The notes under the pieces were generated by a model that made no database searches, was not told the origin of the DNA, and saw only the letters and a list, made by a program, of their open reading frames with translations. Shown piece after piece: positions 1 to 7,575 of a stretch of DNA of 64,000 nucleotides (positions are counted from its first letter, which is position 1; every line of letters starts with the position of its first letter). Source of the DNA: Hydrogenobacter thermophilus TK-6 (GTDB lineage Bacteria > Aquificota > Aquificia > Aquificales > Aquificaceae); assembly GCF_000010785.1 (NCBI RefSeq), contig NC_013799.1, forward strand, positions 310,001-374,000. Reading direction: 5' to 3'. The position numbers and the translations under genes were made by a program.

Positions 1-864
1 CGCAATGCCAGCCAGGGGGAAGGTCTTGGCAATCAGTTCCTTGCTCACATAAGAGAGGTGGATGCCATAGCCATGGTTCTAAGATGCTTTGAAGACCCGG
101 ACATTGTGCATATAGAGGGAAGCGTTGACCCTGTGCGTGATGCCCAGATAATAGACCTGGAGCTTATAGCCAAGGACTTGGAGACGGTAAGCAAGAGGCT
201 TGAGAAGGTGGAAAAGATGGCAAGGATTGGTGATAAGAAAGCCAAAGAAGAGTTGGAAAAGCTCAGCATGCTCAGGGAGATTTTGGAAGGGATGGAGCCA
301 GTAAGGAGAAGGGAGCTTGCGCAGGATGTGCGGGAGTATGCTGAGAGAGTCCTTTTTTTACTCACCATAAAGCCGGTTCTGTATGTGGCTAATGTGGATG
401 AGGAGGGGCTAAAGGGAAATGAGCATCTGGAGAAGGTTATGGGCTATGCACGGAATGAGAAAGCTCCGGTTGTTGCCATATGCGCAAAGCTGGAGGCGGA
501 GTTGGTGAGCCTTCCTGCACAAGATAGGAAGGAGCTTCTTTTGGCTTACGGTCTTGAAGAGCCAGGTCTTAACAGACTTGTCAGGGAGGCTTACAAGCTT
601 CTGGGTCTTATAACCTTCTTTACGGCTGGAGAGAAGGAGGCAAGGGCGTGGACCATAAAGAGAGGCACCAAAGCTCCTCAGGCGGCAGGCAAGATTCACT
701 CAGACTTTGAGAGAGGTTTTATAGCTGCGGAGGTTATAAACTACGAGGACTACATAAAGGTGGGTTCTATCAGCAAGGCAAAGGAGATGGGGCTTGTAAG
801 GCTTGAAGGAAGAGACTACCAGATAAAGGACGGAGATATAGTTTACTTTAGGTTCAATGTTTGA
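1..864 (+). CDS. ychF: Ribosome-associated ATPase YchF, 5' end outside window
   Basis: The open frame runs from base 1 to a TGA at 862-864 and gives 287 visible residues. The first residues carry the YchF signature after the G3 region (GEGLGNQFLAHIREVDAI). A long coiled insertion follows, and the last ~85 residues form the TGS domain (FFTAGEKEARAW, then KAPQAAGKIHSDFERGF). YchF/OLA1 proteins are about 365-380 residues long, so roughly 80 N-terminal residues including the P-loop lie upstream. The family binds ribosomes and hydrolyses ATP. The gene converges on a glycosyltransferase gene and their 3' ends overlap by 11 bases. Confidence 0.95.
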   Translation, partial: RNASQGEGLGNQFLAHIREVDAIAMVLRCFEDPDIVHIEGSVDPVRDAQIIDLELIAKDLETVSKRLEKVEKMARIGDKKAKEELEKLSMLREILEGMEPVRRRELAQDVREYAERVLFLLTIKPVLYVANVDEEGLKGNEHLEKVMGYARNEKAPVVAICAKLEAELVSLPAQDRKELLLAYGLEEPGLNRLVREAYKLLGLITFFTAGEKEARAWTIKRGTKAPQAAGKIHSDFERGFIAAEVINYEDYIKVGSISKAKEMGLVRLEGRDYQIKDGDIVYFRFNV

Positions 865-1897
865 GGCTCTCCAGTGCTTCTATGAAATCCTTGACTACTT
901 TATCCCTTGAGAACTTTCTCCTGTACAGGCTCAGGGCATTCTGGGAAAGCTCTATCCACCTTCTTACAGCTAATGCCATTTTTTCCGTAAGGTCTTCTAT
1001 GCTTCCCGCCTTAAACACAAAGCCATTCTGTCCATCTTCCACAGCCTCCTTTATACCTCCTATGTCTGAGACCACCAAAGCACAACCGCAGGCAAGGGCT
1101 TCCAGCGCAACCCTTGGGAAAGCCTCCGTCTCCTTAGAAGGTATAACGCATATATGAGCCATCCTGTAGTAATCCTCCACCTTTGGAGTGTAGCCCACAG
1201 TAAATACTCTATCCTGCAAACCCCTTTCTGTTATAAAAGCTCTCACCTTCTGCCTTAACCTGCCATCTCCAACTATCCAAGCCCTTACCCTCTTATCCGT
1301 TTGGGAAAGTCTGTAGAAAGCTTGCAAAAAGTCCATAATTCCCTTACCCTCATCCAGCTTACCAACAAAAACCAACTCTACTGGGTCTTTTTGCTTTTCC
1401 TGATAGTAAAATCGCCCTTCATCCACCACATTGTAAATTACCCTTATCCTGTCTTGATTTACGCCTTCCTTTATAAGATTCTCCTTTACATGTTTGCTCA
1501 CTGCTAAGAAAAGGTCCACATGTGGGAAGACAAGCTTTCTCACTGCCCACTGTTTCATTTTCTCCATGTGCCTGAAGAAAACAACCCTGCACCCGCTTAG
1601 CCTGCCTGCCAGCAGAACATTCAGATACTCCTTTCCGTTGTTAGCTATTAAAAAGTCCACCTTTCTTCTTTTTGCTAAACTTGTAAGCCTGATGGTGCTT
1701 ATCAGTGCCAGACTGTTGGGAAAGGATATATGATACTTTTCTACACCTTCCGTGTGTTTATCCACATAAGAGTCTCTTGCGCAGACCAAAAGGACATCTA
1801 TGCCTTCTTTCTTTAGCTCTTTTACCATCTGCAAGGTGTGTATCTCCGTTCCACCAAAGTTAGGATTTGGATTGCCGTTAAGCCAGAGTATCTTCAT
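854..1897 (-). CDS. Glycosyltransferase family 4 (GT-B fold)
   Basis: A 347-residue protein. The N-terminal half opens with a GT-B first strand and donor loop (MKILWLNGNPNPNFGGTE). The C-terminal half has the retaining-GT4 signature with an E-x7-E pair (ETEAFPRVALEALACG, about residues 265-280), followed by SDIGGIKEAVEDGQNGF. It probably transfers a nucleotide-sugar-derived sugar to a lipid or polysaccharide acceptor at the inner membrane; the substrate cannot be read from sequence. The start ATG overlaps the stop of the polysaccharide deacetylase gene by 4 bases (ATGA). It is the last gene of a five-gene minus-strand run, which suggests cell-surface glycan work. Confidence 0.88.
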   Translation of the reverse strand: MKILWLNGNPNPNFGGTEIHTLQMVKELKKEGIDVLLVCARDSYVDKHTEGVEKYHISFPNSLALISTIRLTSLAKRRKVDFLIANNGKEYLNVLLAGRLSGCRVVFFRHMEKMKQWAVRKLVFPHVDLFLAVSKHVKENLIKEGVNQDRIRVIYNVVDEGRFYYQEKQKDPVELVFVGKLDEGKGIMDFLQAFYRLSQTDKRVRAWIVGDGRLRQKVRAFITERGLQDRVFTVGYTPKVEDYYRMAHICVIPSKETEAFPRVALEALACGCALVVSDIGGIKEAVEDGQNGFVFKAGSIEDLTEKMALAVRRWIELSQNALSLYRRKFSRDKVVKDFIEALESLKH

Positions 1898-2574
1898 AGC
1901 AAAATTTTTAAAAGTAGCTTTAGAATAAAGTCGTTTCCAAACACAGTTATCCTTCTTATCTCAAAGAGATTCTCGCTCTGCTCAAAGGAGCCGGCTTTTG
2001 TGGTAAATGCCATAAGATAACCTGCCTGCATCACTAAGTCTCTCACCTCATGGTTATAGTCTCCGTAAGGGTAGCAGAAGGCTCTTATTTGAACACCCAG
2101 CTTGTCCTCAAGAAGCTTCTTTGAGTCCTCTATCTCCCTTTTGGCTTTCTCTCTTGGTATTTTAGAAAGGTAAGGATGAGTAAGACTGTGCGAGCCTATC
2201 TCTATTCCGGCTTTTGTAAGCTCTCTTAACTGCTGCCAGTCCATGATGAGCTTTTTCACATTTACCCTCTGGTGGTCCCACTGGTTAAACTTACCCACCA
2301 GCATAGCCGGCACAAAAACCACTGCAGGGATTTTATACTCTTTCAGAAGAGGAAACGCGTTCTCCCAAAAGTCTAAATAAGCATCATCAAAGGTGAGAAG
2401 TACGCTCTTTCTTGGAGCATTACCTTTAAGAAGATGGTCCACACTCAAAAATCTGTAGCCTAAGAACCTTAAAGTGTTTATCTGCCTTTTGAAGACGCTT
2501 GGCTTGACATAGAGGGTTTTGAGTTTTGCCTCAGGGGGAGGCATACCTATGCTGTGATAGGTTAGAACCTTCAT
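1894..2574 (-). CDS. Polysaccharide deacetylase (NodB homology domain)
   Basis: A 226-residue protein that is essentially one NodB domain of carbohydrate esterase family 4. Motif 1 (LLTFDDAYLDF) gives the catalytic and metal Asp pair. Motif 2 (IGSHSLTHPYLS) gives the two metal histidines, and motif 3 (FCYPYGDYN) also fits. No signal peptide is obvious, so it may act on a cytoplasmic-side lipid-linked glycan or be exported otherwise. It overlaps the kinase gene upstream and the glycosyltransferase gene downstream by 4 bases each, so the three are probably translated together. Confidence 0.88.
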   Translation of the reverse strand: MKVLTYHSIGMPPPEAKLKTLYVKPSVFKRQINTLRFLGYRFLSVDHLLKGNAPRKSVLLTFDDAYLDFWENAFPLLKEYKIPAVVFVPAMLVGKFNQWDHQRVNVKKLIMDWQQLRELTKAGIEIGSHSLTHPYLSKIPREKAKREIEDSKKLLEDKLGVQIRAFCYPYGDYNHEVRDLVMQAGYLMAFTTKAGSFEQSENLFEIRRITVFGNDFILKLLLKILL

Positions 2575-3386
2575 GCTAACCTCTCCCTTATCATGTACTC
2601 AATAAGTTCCTTTGCTGTCCTGAACCTTTTTGTAGGATCCTTGCTCAGCATGATATGGAGAAGAGTTTTTATGCGCTCAGACAGACCATCTTCTATAGTG
2701 CATGCGCCTTCCTTGTTTCTTTTGAGTTTTTCTTTTCTGTCTTCACACTCAAAAGGGTCCCTTCCTGTCAGCATAAAGTGAAGGACACAACCCAGAGAGA
2801 ATATATCACTGCTTCTGTGTATCTCACCCCTGAACACCTCAGGTGCTATGTATCCTGCAGTGCCCTTTACATCTATGATGCTTTCGCTACCTCTTATCCT
2901 TACAAGTCCAAAGTCTCCGAGCTTCCAGACCACATCCCTGAGCACCCTTTTGCCAAAGATGTTTTCAGGCTTTACATCCCCGTGTATATATCCCCTGCTG
3001 TGCAAGAACTCAAGTCCTTTTGCCACATGCAGAAGTACCTTTAAAGCGTTCTCTTCCGAAAGTTTGCCGTTGCTTACTACATAGTCCTTAAGGTCACCCA
3101 CATCCATAAGCTCGTAAAGCACATAAAGCTCTCCTCTATCTTTTTTGTAAAGGTAGCTCTGCAAGGATATTATGTGAGGGTGGTTGAACAAAAGAAGCGT
3201 CTGAACTTCTCTCCAAAGGTAAGGCAAAACTTCCGCATTTCTTGCCACTTTCAGAGCCATCATCTTGCCTCTGTATCTGCCCCTTAGCACTCTAACTTTA
3301 TAAACCTCTCCAAAGGTACCTCTACCAAGGAGGGAAAGGATCTGATAAGTGCCTAAGATGATGTTCTTTTCTTCTGTACTATCCAT
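2571..3386 (-). CDS. Hanks-type Ser/Thr protein kinase, soluble, single domain
   Basis: A 271-residue protein that is only a kinase domain, with no membrane segment or PASTA tail. All key elements are present: glycine loop GRGTFGEV (21-28), Lys46 in ALKVA, a plausible helix-C Glu60, catalytic loop HGDVKPEN (Asp137; HGD instead of the usual HRD), DFG at 158-160, and GTAGYIAPE (to ~183). The catalytic-loop Arg is replaced by Gly, so activation-loop control may be relaxed; that is inference. The gene sits between an alcohol dehydrogenase and a polysaccharide deacetylase in a tight operon, so envelope or glycan proteins are possible targets. Confidence 0.9.
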   Translation of the reverse strand: MDSTEEKNIILGTYQILSLLGRGTFGEVYKVRVLRGRYRGKMMALKVARNAEVLPYLWREVQTLLLFNHPHIISLQSYLYKKDRGELYVLYELMDVGDLKDYVVSNGKLSEENALKVLLHVAKGLEFLHSRGYIHGDVKPENIFGKRVLRDVVWKLGDFGLVRIRGSESIIDVKGTAGYIAPEVFRGEIHRSSDIFSLGCVLHFMLTGRDPFECEDRKEKLKRNKEGACTIEDGLSERIKTLLHIMLSKDPTKRFRTAKELIEYMIRERLA

Positions 3387-3387
3387 G

Positions 3388-4551
3388 TTAAAAGCCTTCG
3401 TAAGCTCTATTGTAAAGGCGATAAATATCTTCCTGTGAAGGTTCTACTGGGTTTAGATGGAAGGAGTTCCATGAGAGCAGGCATACATCTTCTGCAAGCT
3501 TTTCTATGCTCTCTCTTCTTACACCCAGAGATTTTAAACTCACCCTCAGATTTACCTTCTGCAAAAGGTCAATGACCACATCAACAGCCTTGAAAGCCTT
3601 CCGAGGATACCCCAGAGCCTCCGCAAAAAGCCCGTACTTTTCCGGGTTTCCCCTGTGGTTAAACTCGGTAACAGCTGGAGCCAGAGCGGCAAGTCCCTCT
3701 CCGTGAATGACATGGGGATAGTGAGCGGAGACAGGATGCTCCATGGCATGTATGAGAGCTACCCTTTTTTTATCTATGGCTATGCCTGCCAGCATGGCAG
3801 CATAACTCATCATCTCTCTTGCCTTTAAGTTCTGGGGTTCTTCTATAGCAACAGGTAGCCAGTCCTTTATGATTTTAGCAGACCTTATGGCAAGCTCATC
3901 CGCAAGTGGGTTGTAAGCCCTGTTGGTAAAAGATTCAAGTGCGTGCATAAAGGCGTCAATTCCGGTTATGGCGGTAAGCCTTGGGTTCATGCTAACTGTC
4001 AGCTCTGGGTCCACTATGGCCACTCTGGGGTAATTGAGGGAGTGAGATATTACCAGCTTTTCCCTCCTTATGGGGTTTGATATGACCGAGTACCTGTTTA
4101 CCTCGCTTCCTGTGCCTGCTGTGGTGGGTATGCATATGACAGGTCTGTTTAGAAAGGGTATGAGCCTGGGACCCTCTGGGTAGTTGACATAGTCCCACGC
4201 ATAACCCTCGTTGGAGGAAACTATGGAAACAGCCTTTGCAGTGTCCAGAGCACTACCCCCACCCAGACCAATTATAAAGTCCACCTTTTCTCTCACTGCC
4301 ATCTGGCTTGCTTCATTCACCAGCTTATCGGTGGGGTTGGTTTCTATACCATCAAAAACAAGCACTTCCCCTACACCCGCTTTCCGTAAGGAGTCCAGCA
4401 CCCGGTCAAGAGCTCCGTTTTCTTTGGTGCTTTTCTTTCCTGTGATTATAAGAGCCTTAAAGCCAAAGCGCCTGGCTATCTGACCCACCTTGCTAACACA
4501 ACCCGCACCAAAAACTACCTCTACGGGCAGGTAAAACTCAAACTCGCTCAT
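3388..4551 (-). CDS. Iron-type (group III) NAD(P)-dependent alcohol dehydrogenase
   Basis: A 387-residue protein with the typical family length. The NAD-binding glycine motif is IGLGGGSALDTAKA (about residues 93-106). Metal-site residues appear in GIDAFMHALESF and in HAMEHPVSAHYPHVIHGEGLA. The family oxidises primary alcohols or diols or reduces aldehydes or ketones; the substrate is not predictable here. The start overlaps the stop of the DksA-like gene by 4 bases, and the kinase gene starts 1 base after its stop, so it lies within one operon. Confidence 0.9.
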   Translation of the reverse strand: MSEFEFYLPVEVVFGAGCVSKVGQIARRFGFKALIITGKKSTKENGALDRVLDSLRKAGVGEVLVFDGIETNPTDKLVNEASQMAVREKVDFIIGLGGGSALDTAKAVSIVSSNEGYAWDYVNYPEGPRLIPFLNRPVICIPTTAGTGSEVNRYSVISNPIRREKLVISHSLNYPRVAIVDPELTVSMNPRLTAITGIDAFMHALESFTNRAYNPLADELAIRSAKIIKDWLPVAIEEPQNLKAREMMSYAAMLAGIAIDKKRVALIHAMEHPVSAHYPHVIHGEGLAALAPAVTEFNHRGNPEKYGLFAEALGYPRKAFKAVDVVIDLLQKVNLRVSLKSLGVRRESIEKLAEDVCLLSWNSFHLNPVEPSQEDIYRLYNRAYEGF

Positions 4552-4991
4552 GCCTCCGTTATGTCTTCTCTCTGAATTTCCATCTCCTCGGGTATGGTGC
4601 CTTCAAAGGTGGGAGTAGGATAGGTAGGCACAATACCTTCTTCCTCCACCTTCTCCGCACAGTGGGCATGATATCTGGTCCAAGGTATAGCCTGCAGCCT
4701 CTCGTAAGGTATCTCTTCACCGCAGTACTCGCATATACCGTAAGAACCGGCTTGCATCTTTTGAAGAGCGTAATCTATTTCCCTAAGTATAAAGACCTCC
4801 CTTGCAGATAGCGTATCCAAAAGCTCCTGTGTGTAAGTCATTTGACTGAGGTCTTCAAGGTCACCGGGCTCTTTTACCTCTTCTCCTATTCTCGCCTGAG
4901 TGTCTTCTTTTTTGCGGTACCTTTCAAGTATCTTAGCTTTTTCTTCAAGCAACTTTGTCCTCAGGTTATCAAGCATTTCCTTTGTAAACAT
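4548..4991 (-). CDS. DksA/TraR-family protein with a Cys-Cys-His-Cys zinc finger
   Basis: A 147-residue protein. The N-terminal ~80 residues are helical and charged, as in the DksA coiled coil that enters the RNA-polymerase secondary channel. The acidic tip region reads GDLEDLSQM (about 43-51). The zinc finger is Cys87-x2-Cys90-x17-His108-x2-Cys111, so the third ligand of the classical C4 DksA finger is His. An AGGAGG ribosome-binding site lies 7-8 bases before the ATG. It is the first gene of a minus-strand operon and is divergent from a PpiD-like gene. A role in transcription control is known for the family; the targets are unknown. Confidence 0.85.
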   Translation of the reverse strand: MFTKEMLDNLRTKLLEEKAKILERYRKKEDTQARIGEEVKEPGDLEDLSQMTYTQELLDTLSAREVFILREIDYALQKMQAGSYGICEYCGEEIPYERLQAIPWTRYHAHCAEKVEEEGIVPTYPTPTFEGTIPEEMEIQREDITEA

Positions 4992-5001
4992 TTTTGTACC
5001 T

Positions 5002-5036
5002 CCTGTGTTTTAAGGTTAAATAATATAACCTGTGTT
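5002..5036. promoter_or_regulatory. Divergent control region between the dksA-like and ppiD-like genes
   Basis: The octamer CCTGTGTT occurs twice (5002-5009 and 5029-5036). Between the copies lies the inverted pair GGTTA (5014-5018) / TAACC (5026-5030) around an AT-rich core that can serve as a -10 region for either direction. The left repeat overlaps the dksA-like ribosome-binding site, so part of the match may be fortuitous. A regulator site is possible but unproven. Confidence 0.35.
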
Positions 5037-5048
5037 AAAATTTTTGCC

Positions 5049-6383
5049 ATGTACACCCTGATCCAAAAGCACAAAACCTTACTCGTCTTTATAGTCACCG
5101 TAGCGTCAGGAGCCTTCTTCCTTTGGCTTTTTTTTACAGGTAGCGTAAGAGACATCACCTCTGTGGGCAAAAAGTGTGTGGCAGAGGTAAACGGCAGTTG
5201 CATAACCTTGAGAGATTACAGAAGAGAGCTTTTGAGGTTTTCCAACATACAGAGCAGAGACTTAGAGGAGGTTATAAAAAAACAGGTCATTGAAAATCTC
5301 ATAACTCAAGAGCTCCTCTATCAAAAAGCTAGATCTCTGGGCTTTTATGCCTCTGATGAGGAAGTTGTAAGCGTTATAAAGAGCGACCCCACCTTTCAAG
5401 AAGGTGGAGTCTTTAGCGCTTCTAAGTATAAGGAGATGCTGGCAAGGCTAGGACTTGAGCCGGGTGAGTACGAAGATTACATAAGAAGGATGCTAACTGT
5501 GCAGAAACTTTTAGCACTTGTATCCAACAGCGTCTACCTTTCAGAGGCAGAAAAAAACATAAATTTGGCGGTTCAATCCACATTGCTATCAGGAAAACTC
5601 TACATCATCACACCTTCAGATGTTGAGGTTTCTTACACTCCCACTCAAGAAGAGATGATGAGCTTTTACGAGAAAAATAAGGAGCTTTTTAGAAGGCCGG
5701 AGAAGAAGCTCGTAAGAGTTTGGGCGGAAAAAGACAAGGCTAAGGTAGAAGAAATTTACAGGGCTATAAAAGAGGGCAAGCAGGTTCAGGGATATACCGA
5801 ATATCTGCTTCCTGACGATGCCAACCGTTTACCCAAGGGAGTAAGCTCTGAGGTCTCAAAGCTTGATCAAAAGGATGGTATCCTTGTAACCAAAGAAGGT
5901 GATGAGTACCTAATTGTTTACTTATACAGAGTTGAGCCAGCTGGAATAAGGAGCTTTGAAGAGGTAAAGGAACAGATAAGGTCGGCTTTGATAGATAAGA
6001 GAAAGGCTTCCCTCCTTAGAGATAAAGCTCAGGAGATATACAAAAGGCTTACCGAGGGAAAGGATGTAAGCGTAAAGTATCTGACTTTTGAGGACACGCC
6101 TGTAGACCAGATTATGAGCATAGCTAAGGTAAAGGAAGGTCAGGTGGTGAGCTTTATACTCTCAAAACAGAAAGTGTTTGGTCCTTATGAGTTATCTCAG
6201 GGCTACGGAGTTTTTGTAATAACCGACAGAAAGAAAAAACCTGCGGATGAAGAAGAGATTAAAAAACTTACGCAGGATATTCTAAATATGAAGTCTGATG
6301 CCACGGTAAATTACCTCATAGAGCATCTTATAAGAAGTGCTAAAATAAAGATAAACGAGGAGGTCATTAAAGGAGGCGCTTGA
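5049..6383 (+). CDS. PpiD/SurA-like membrane-anchored peptidyl-prolyl isomerase or chaperone
   Basis: Starting at the ATG at 5049 gives 444 residues; a longer frame exists upstream but would overlap the divergent dksA-like gene and its promoter. Residues ~10-32 form one hydrophobic segment with the remainder outside, the topology of PpiD. A SurA-N-like helical domain follows (AEVNGSCITLRDYRREL, then LITQELLYQKARSLG). The parvulin-like part (about residues 195-330) is diverged, so isomerase activity is uncertain. The family helps outer-membrane and secreted proteins fold at the translocon. Its TGA overlaps the ATG of the next gene (TGATG). Confidence 0.8.
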   Translation: MYTLIQKHKTLLVFIVTVASGAFFLWLFFTGSVRDITSVGKKCVAEVNGSCITLRDYRRELLRFSNIQSRDLEEVIKKQVIENLITQELLYQKARSLGFYASDEEVVSVIKSDPTFQEGGVFSASKYKEMLARLGLEPGEYEDYIRRMLTVQKLLALVSNSVYLSEAEKNINLAVQSTLLSGKLYIITPSDVEVSYTPTQEEMMSFYEKNKELFRRPEKKLVRVWAEKDKAKVEEIYRAIKEGKQVQGYTEYLLPDDANRLPKGVSSEVSKLDQKDGILVTKEGDEYLIVYLYRVEPAGIRSFEEVKEQIRSALIDKRKASLLRDKAQEIYKRLTEGKDVSVKYLTFEDTPVDQIMSIAKVKEGQVVSFILSKQKVFGPYELSQGYGVFVITDRKKKPADEEEIKKLTQDILNMKSDATVNYLIEHLIRSAKIKINEEVIKGGA

Positions 6384-7162
6384 TGGAGAGAATTTGGAAG
6401 ACAGGCATAACCCAGCATATTGGACACGAGACATACATCAGAGGCTATCGGCTTCTTGATCTTGTAGGTAATCTCTCCTTTGCACAGGCTATCTATCTGA
6501 TACTCAAAGGCGAACTCCCAACAGAAAGGGAGAGTAGGATGATGGAAGCTATGCTGGTGTCTGTTATTGACCACGGTATAGCACCACCTTCTGCTATTGC
6601 GGCAAGGTCTGTGGCATCAGGTGGTAACTCTTTGAATGTGGGGGTTGCGGCTGGTGTGTTAGCTTTTGGGTCCGCTCACGGGGGAGCTCTTGAAGATGCC
6701 ATGAGGTTTATCCAAGAGGGAGTGTCAAGCAAAAGAAGCGTTGAAGATATAGTAAAAGAGTATTTAGAGACCAAAAAGCCTATACCTGGCTACGGACACA
6801 GGTACTACAAGGACTTTGACCCACGAACAAAAAGGCTTATGGACATAGCCAGAGTTCTGGAGTTTTACGGAGAGCACTGTAAGTTTGCAGAGGATGTGGC
6901 CGAAGAGATAGGCAGGCAAAAAGGTAAAAAGCTGGTGCTGAATGTGGACGGTGCTATAGCTGCGATAGCTTCCGAGATGGGCTTTGACTGGAGGCTCGGC
7001 AAGGGCTTTTTTATCATAGGAAGAGTTCCCGGACTTGTAGCACATGTTTATGAAGAGCTCACCACAGAGAAACCTTTCTCTAAGAGATTAGATGAAGAGA
7101 GGGATGTGGAGTATACGGGATCGCCTCCCAGAGAACTTCCTCAAGAGCTTAAAAAGATATAA
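6383..7162 (+). CDS. ccl: Citryl-CoA lyase (short citrate-synthase homologue)
   Basis: A 259-residue protein from the ATG at 6383, which has AGGAGG 7 bases upstream; a TTG one codon earlier is less likely. It matches only the catalytic part of citrate synthase (~430 residues). Active-site equivalents are His99 (GSAHGGALEDA), His139 (PGYGHRYYKDFDPR) and Asp189 (LNVDGAIAAIA). In Hydrogenobacter thermophilus a ~30 kDa protein of this type cleaves citryl-CoA to oxaloacetate and acetyl-CoA in the reductive TCA cycle, and length and motifs agree. The citryl-CoA synthetase genes are not in this window. An ordinary citrate synthase is less likely because of the missing N-terminal third. Confidence 0.85.
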   Translation: MERIWKTGITQHIGHETYIRGYRLLDLVGNLSFAQAIYLILKGELPTERESRMMEAMLVSVIDHGIAPPSAIAARSVASGGNSLNVGVAAGVLAFGSAHGGALEDAMRFIQEGVSSKRSVEDIVKEYLETKKPIPGYGHRYYKDFDPRTKRLMDIARVLEFYGEHCKFAEDVAEEIGRQKGKKLVLNVDGAIAAIASEMGFDWRLGKGFFIIGRVPGLVAHVYEELTTEKPFSKRLDEERDVEYTGSPPRELPQELKKI

Positions 7163-7575
7163 TGCAAGAGTTTATATCAAAGATATACAAAAACTTTTTG
7201 AAGCTTGCCTTTAACATAACCATAATTGTGCTTACAGTAAGCCTCTTTATAGGCATTTTCAGGACAGTTTCAGAAATTGGTCTTACCCTATCGGAAGCAA
7301 CTGTAAGGCTTGGATTTAAAGAGCTCGTTACGAATGTGCTTTCGCTGGTGGTGGTGCTTGAACTTATAAGGGCTTTCATAGATTTTTTTGAACATGAAAG
7401 AGTAAGAGTAGACATACTTTTGGAGGTGCTTATAGCCTTTGTTATAAGAGAGTTCATGCTACATCTCTTTGAAGGCAAGATGGCAGGTCAGGATGTGTTC
7501 TTCTGGTCCTTTGGGATCATATTTCTCATAGGTGCCAGGGCTATAAGTCTCTTCTACAGAGTGCCTAAAGCTTAA
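7162..7575 (+). CDS. PsiE-like small membrane protein
   Basis: A 137-residue protein with four predicted membrane helices (about residues 15-40, 50-70, 85-102, 110-128). The internal ELIRAFIDFFEHERVRVDILLEVLIAFVIRE pattern is characteristic of the PsiE (phosphate-starvation-inducible E) family, described here by position because it spans about residues 67-97. Biochemical function of the family is unknown. The ATG shares bases with the ccl stop codon (TAATG), so it belongs to the ppiD-ccl operon. It converges on homoserine dehydrogenase with a 4-base overlap. Confidence 0.75.
   Translation: MQEFISKIYKNFLKLAFNITIIVLTVSLFIGIFRTVSEIGLTLSEATVRLGFKELVTNVLSLVVVLELIRAFIDFFEHERVRVDILLEVLIAFVIREFMLHLFEGKMAGQDVFFWSFGIIFLIGARAISLFYRVPKA

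Noticed and set aside
4842-5048. N-terminal extension of the PpiD-like frame
   Set aside because: It overlaps the divergent dksA-like gene and its ribosome-binding site; the ATG at 5049 starts a normal membrane anchor.
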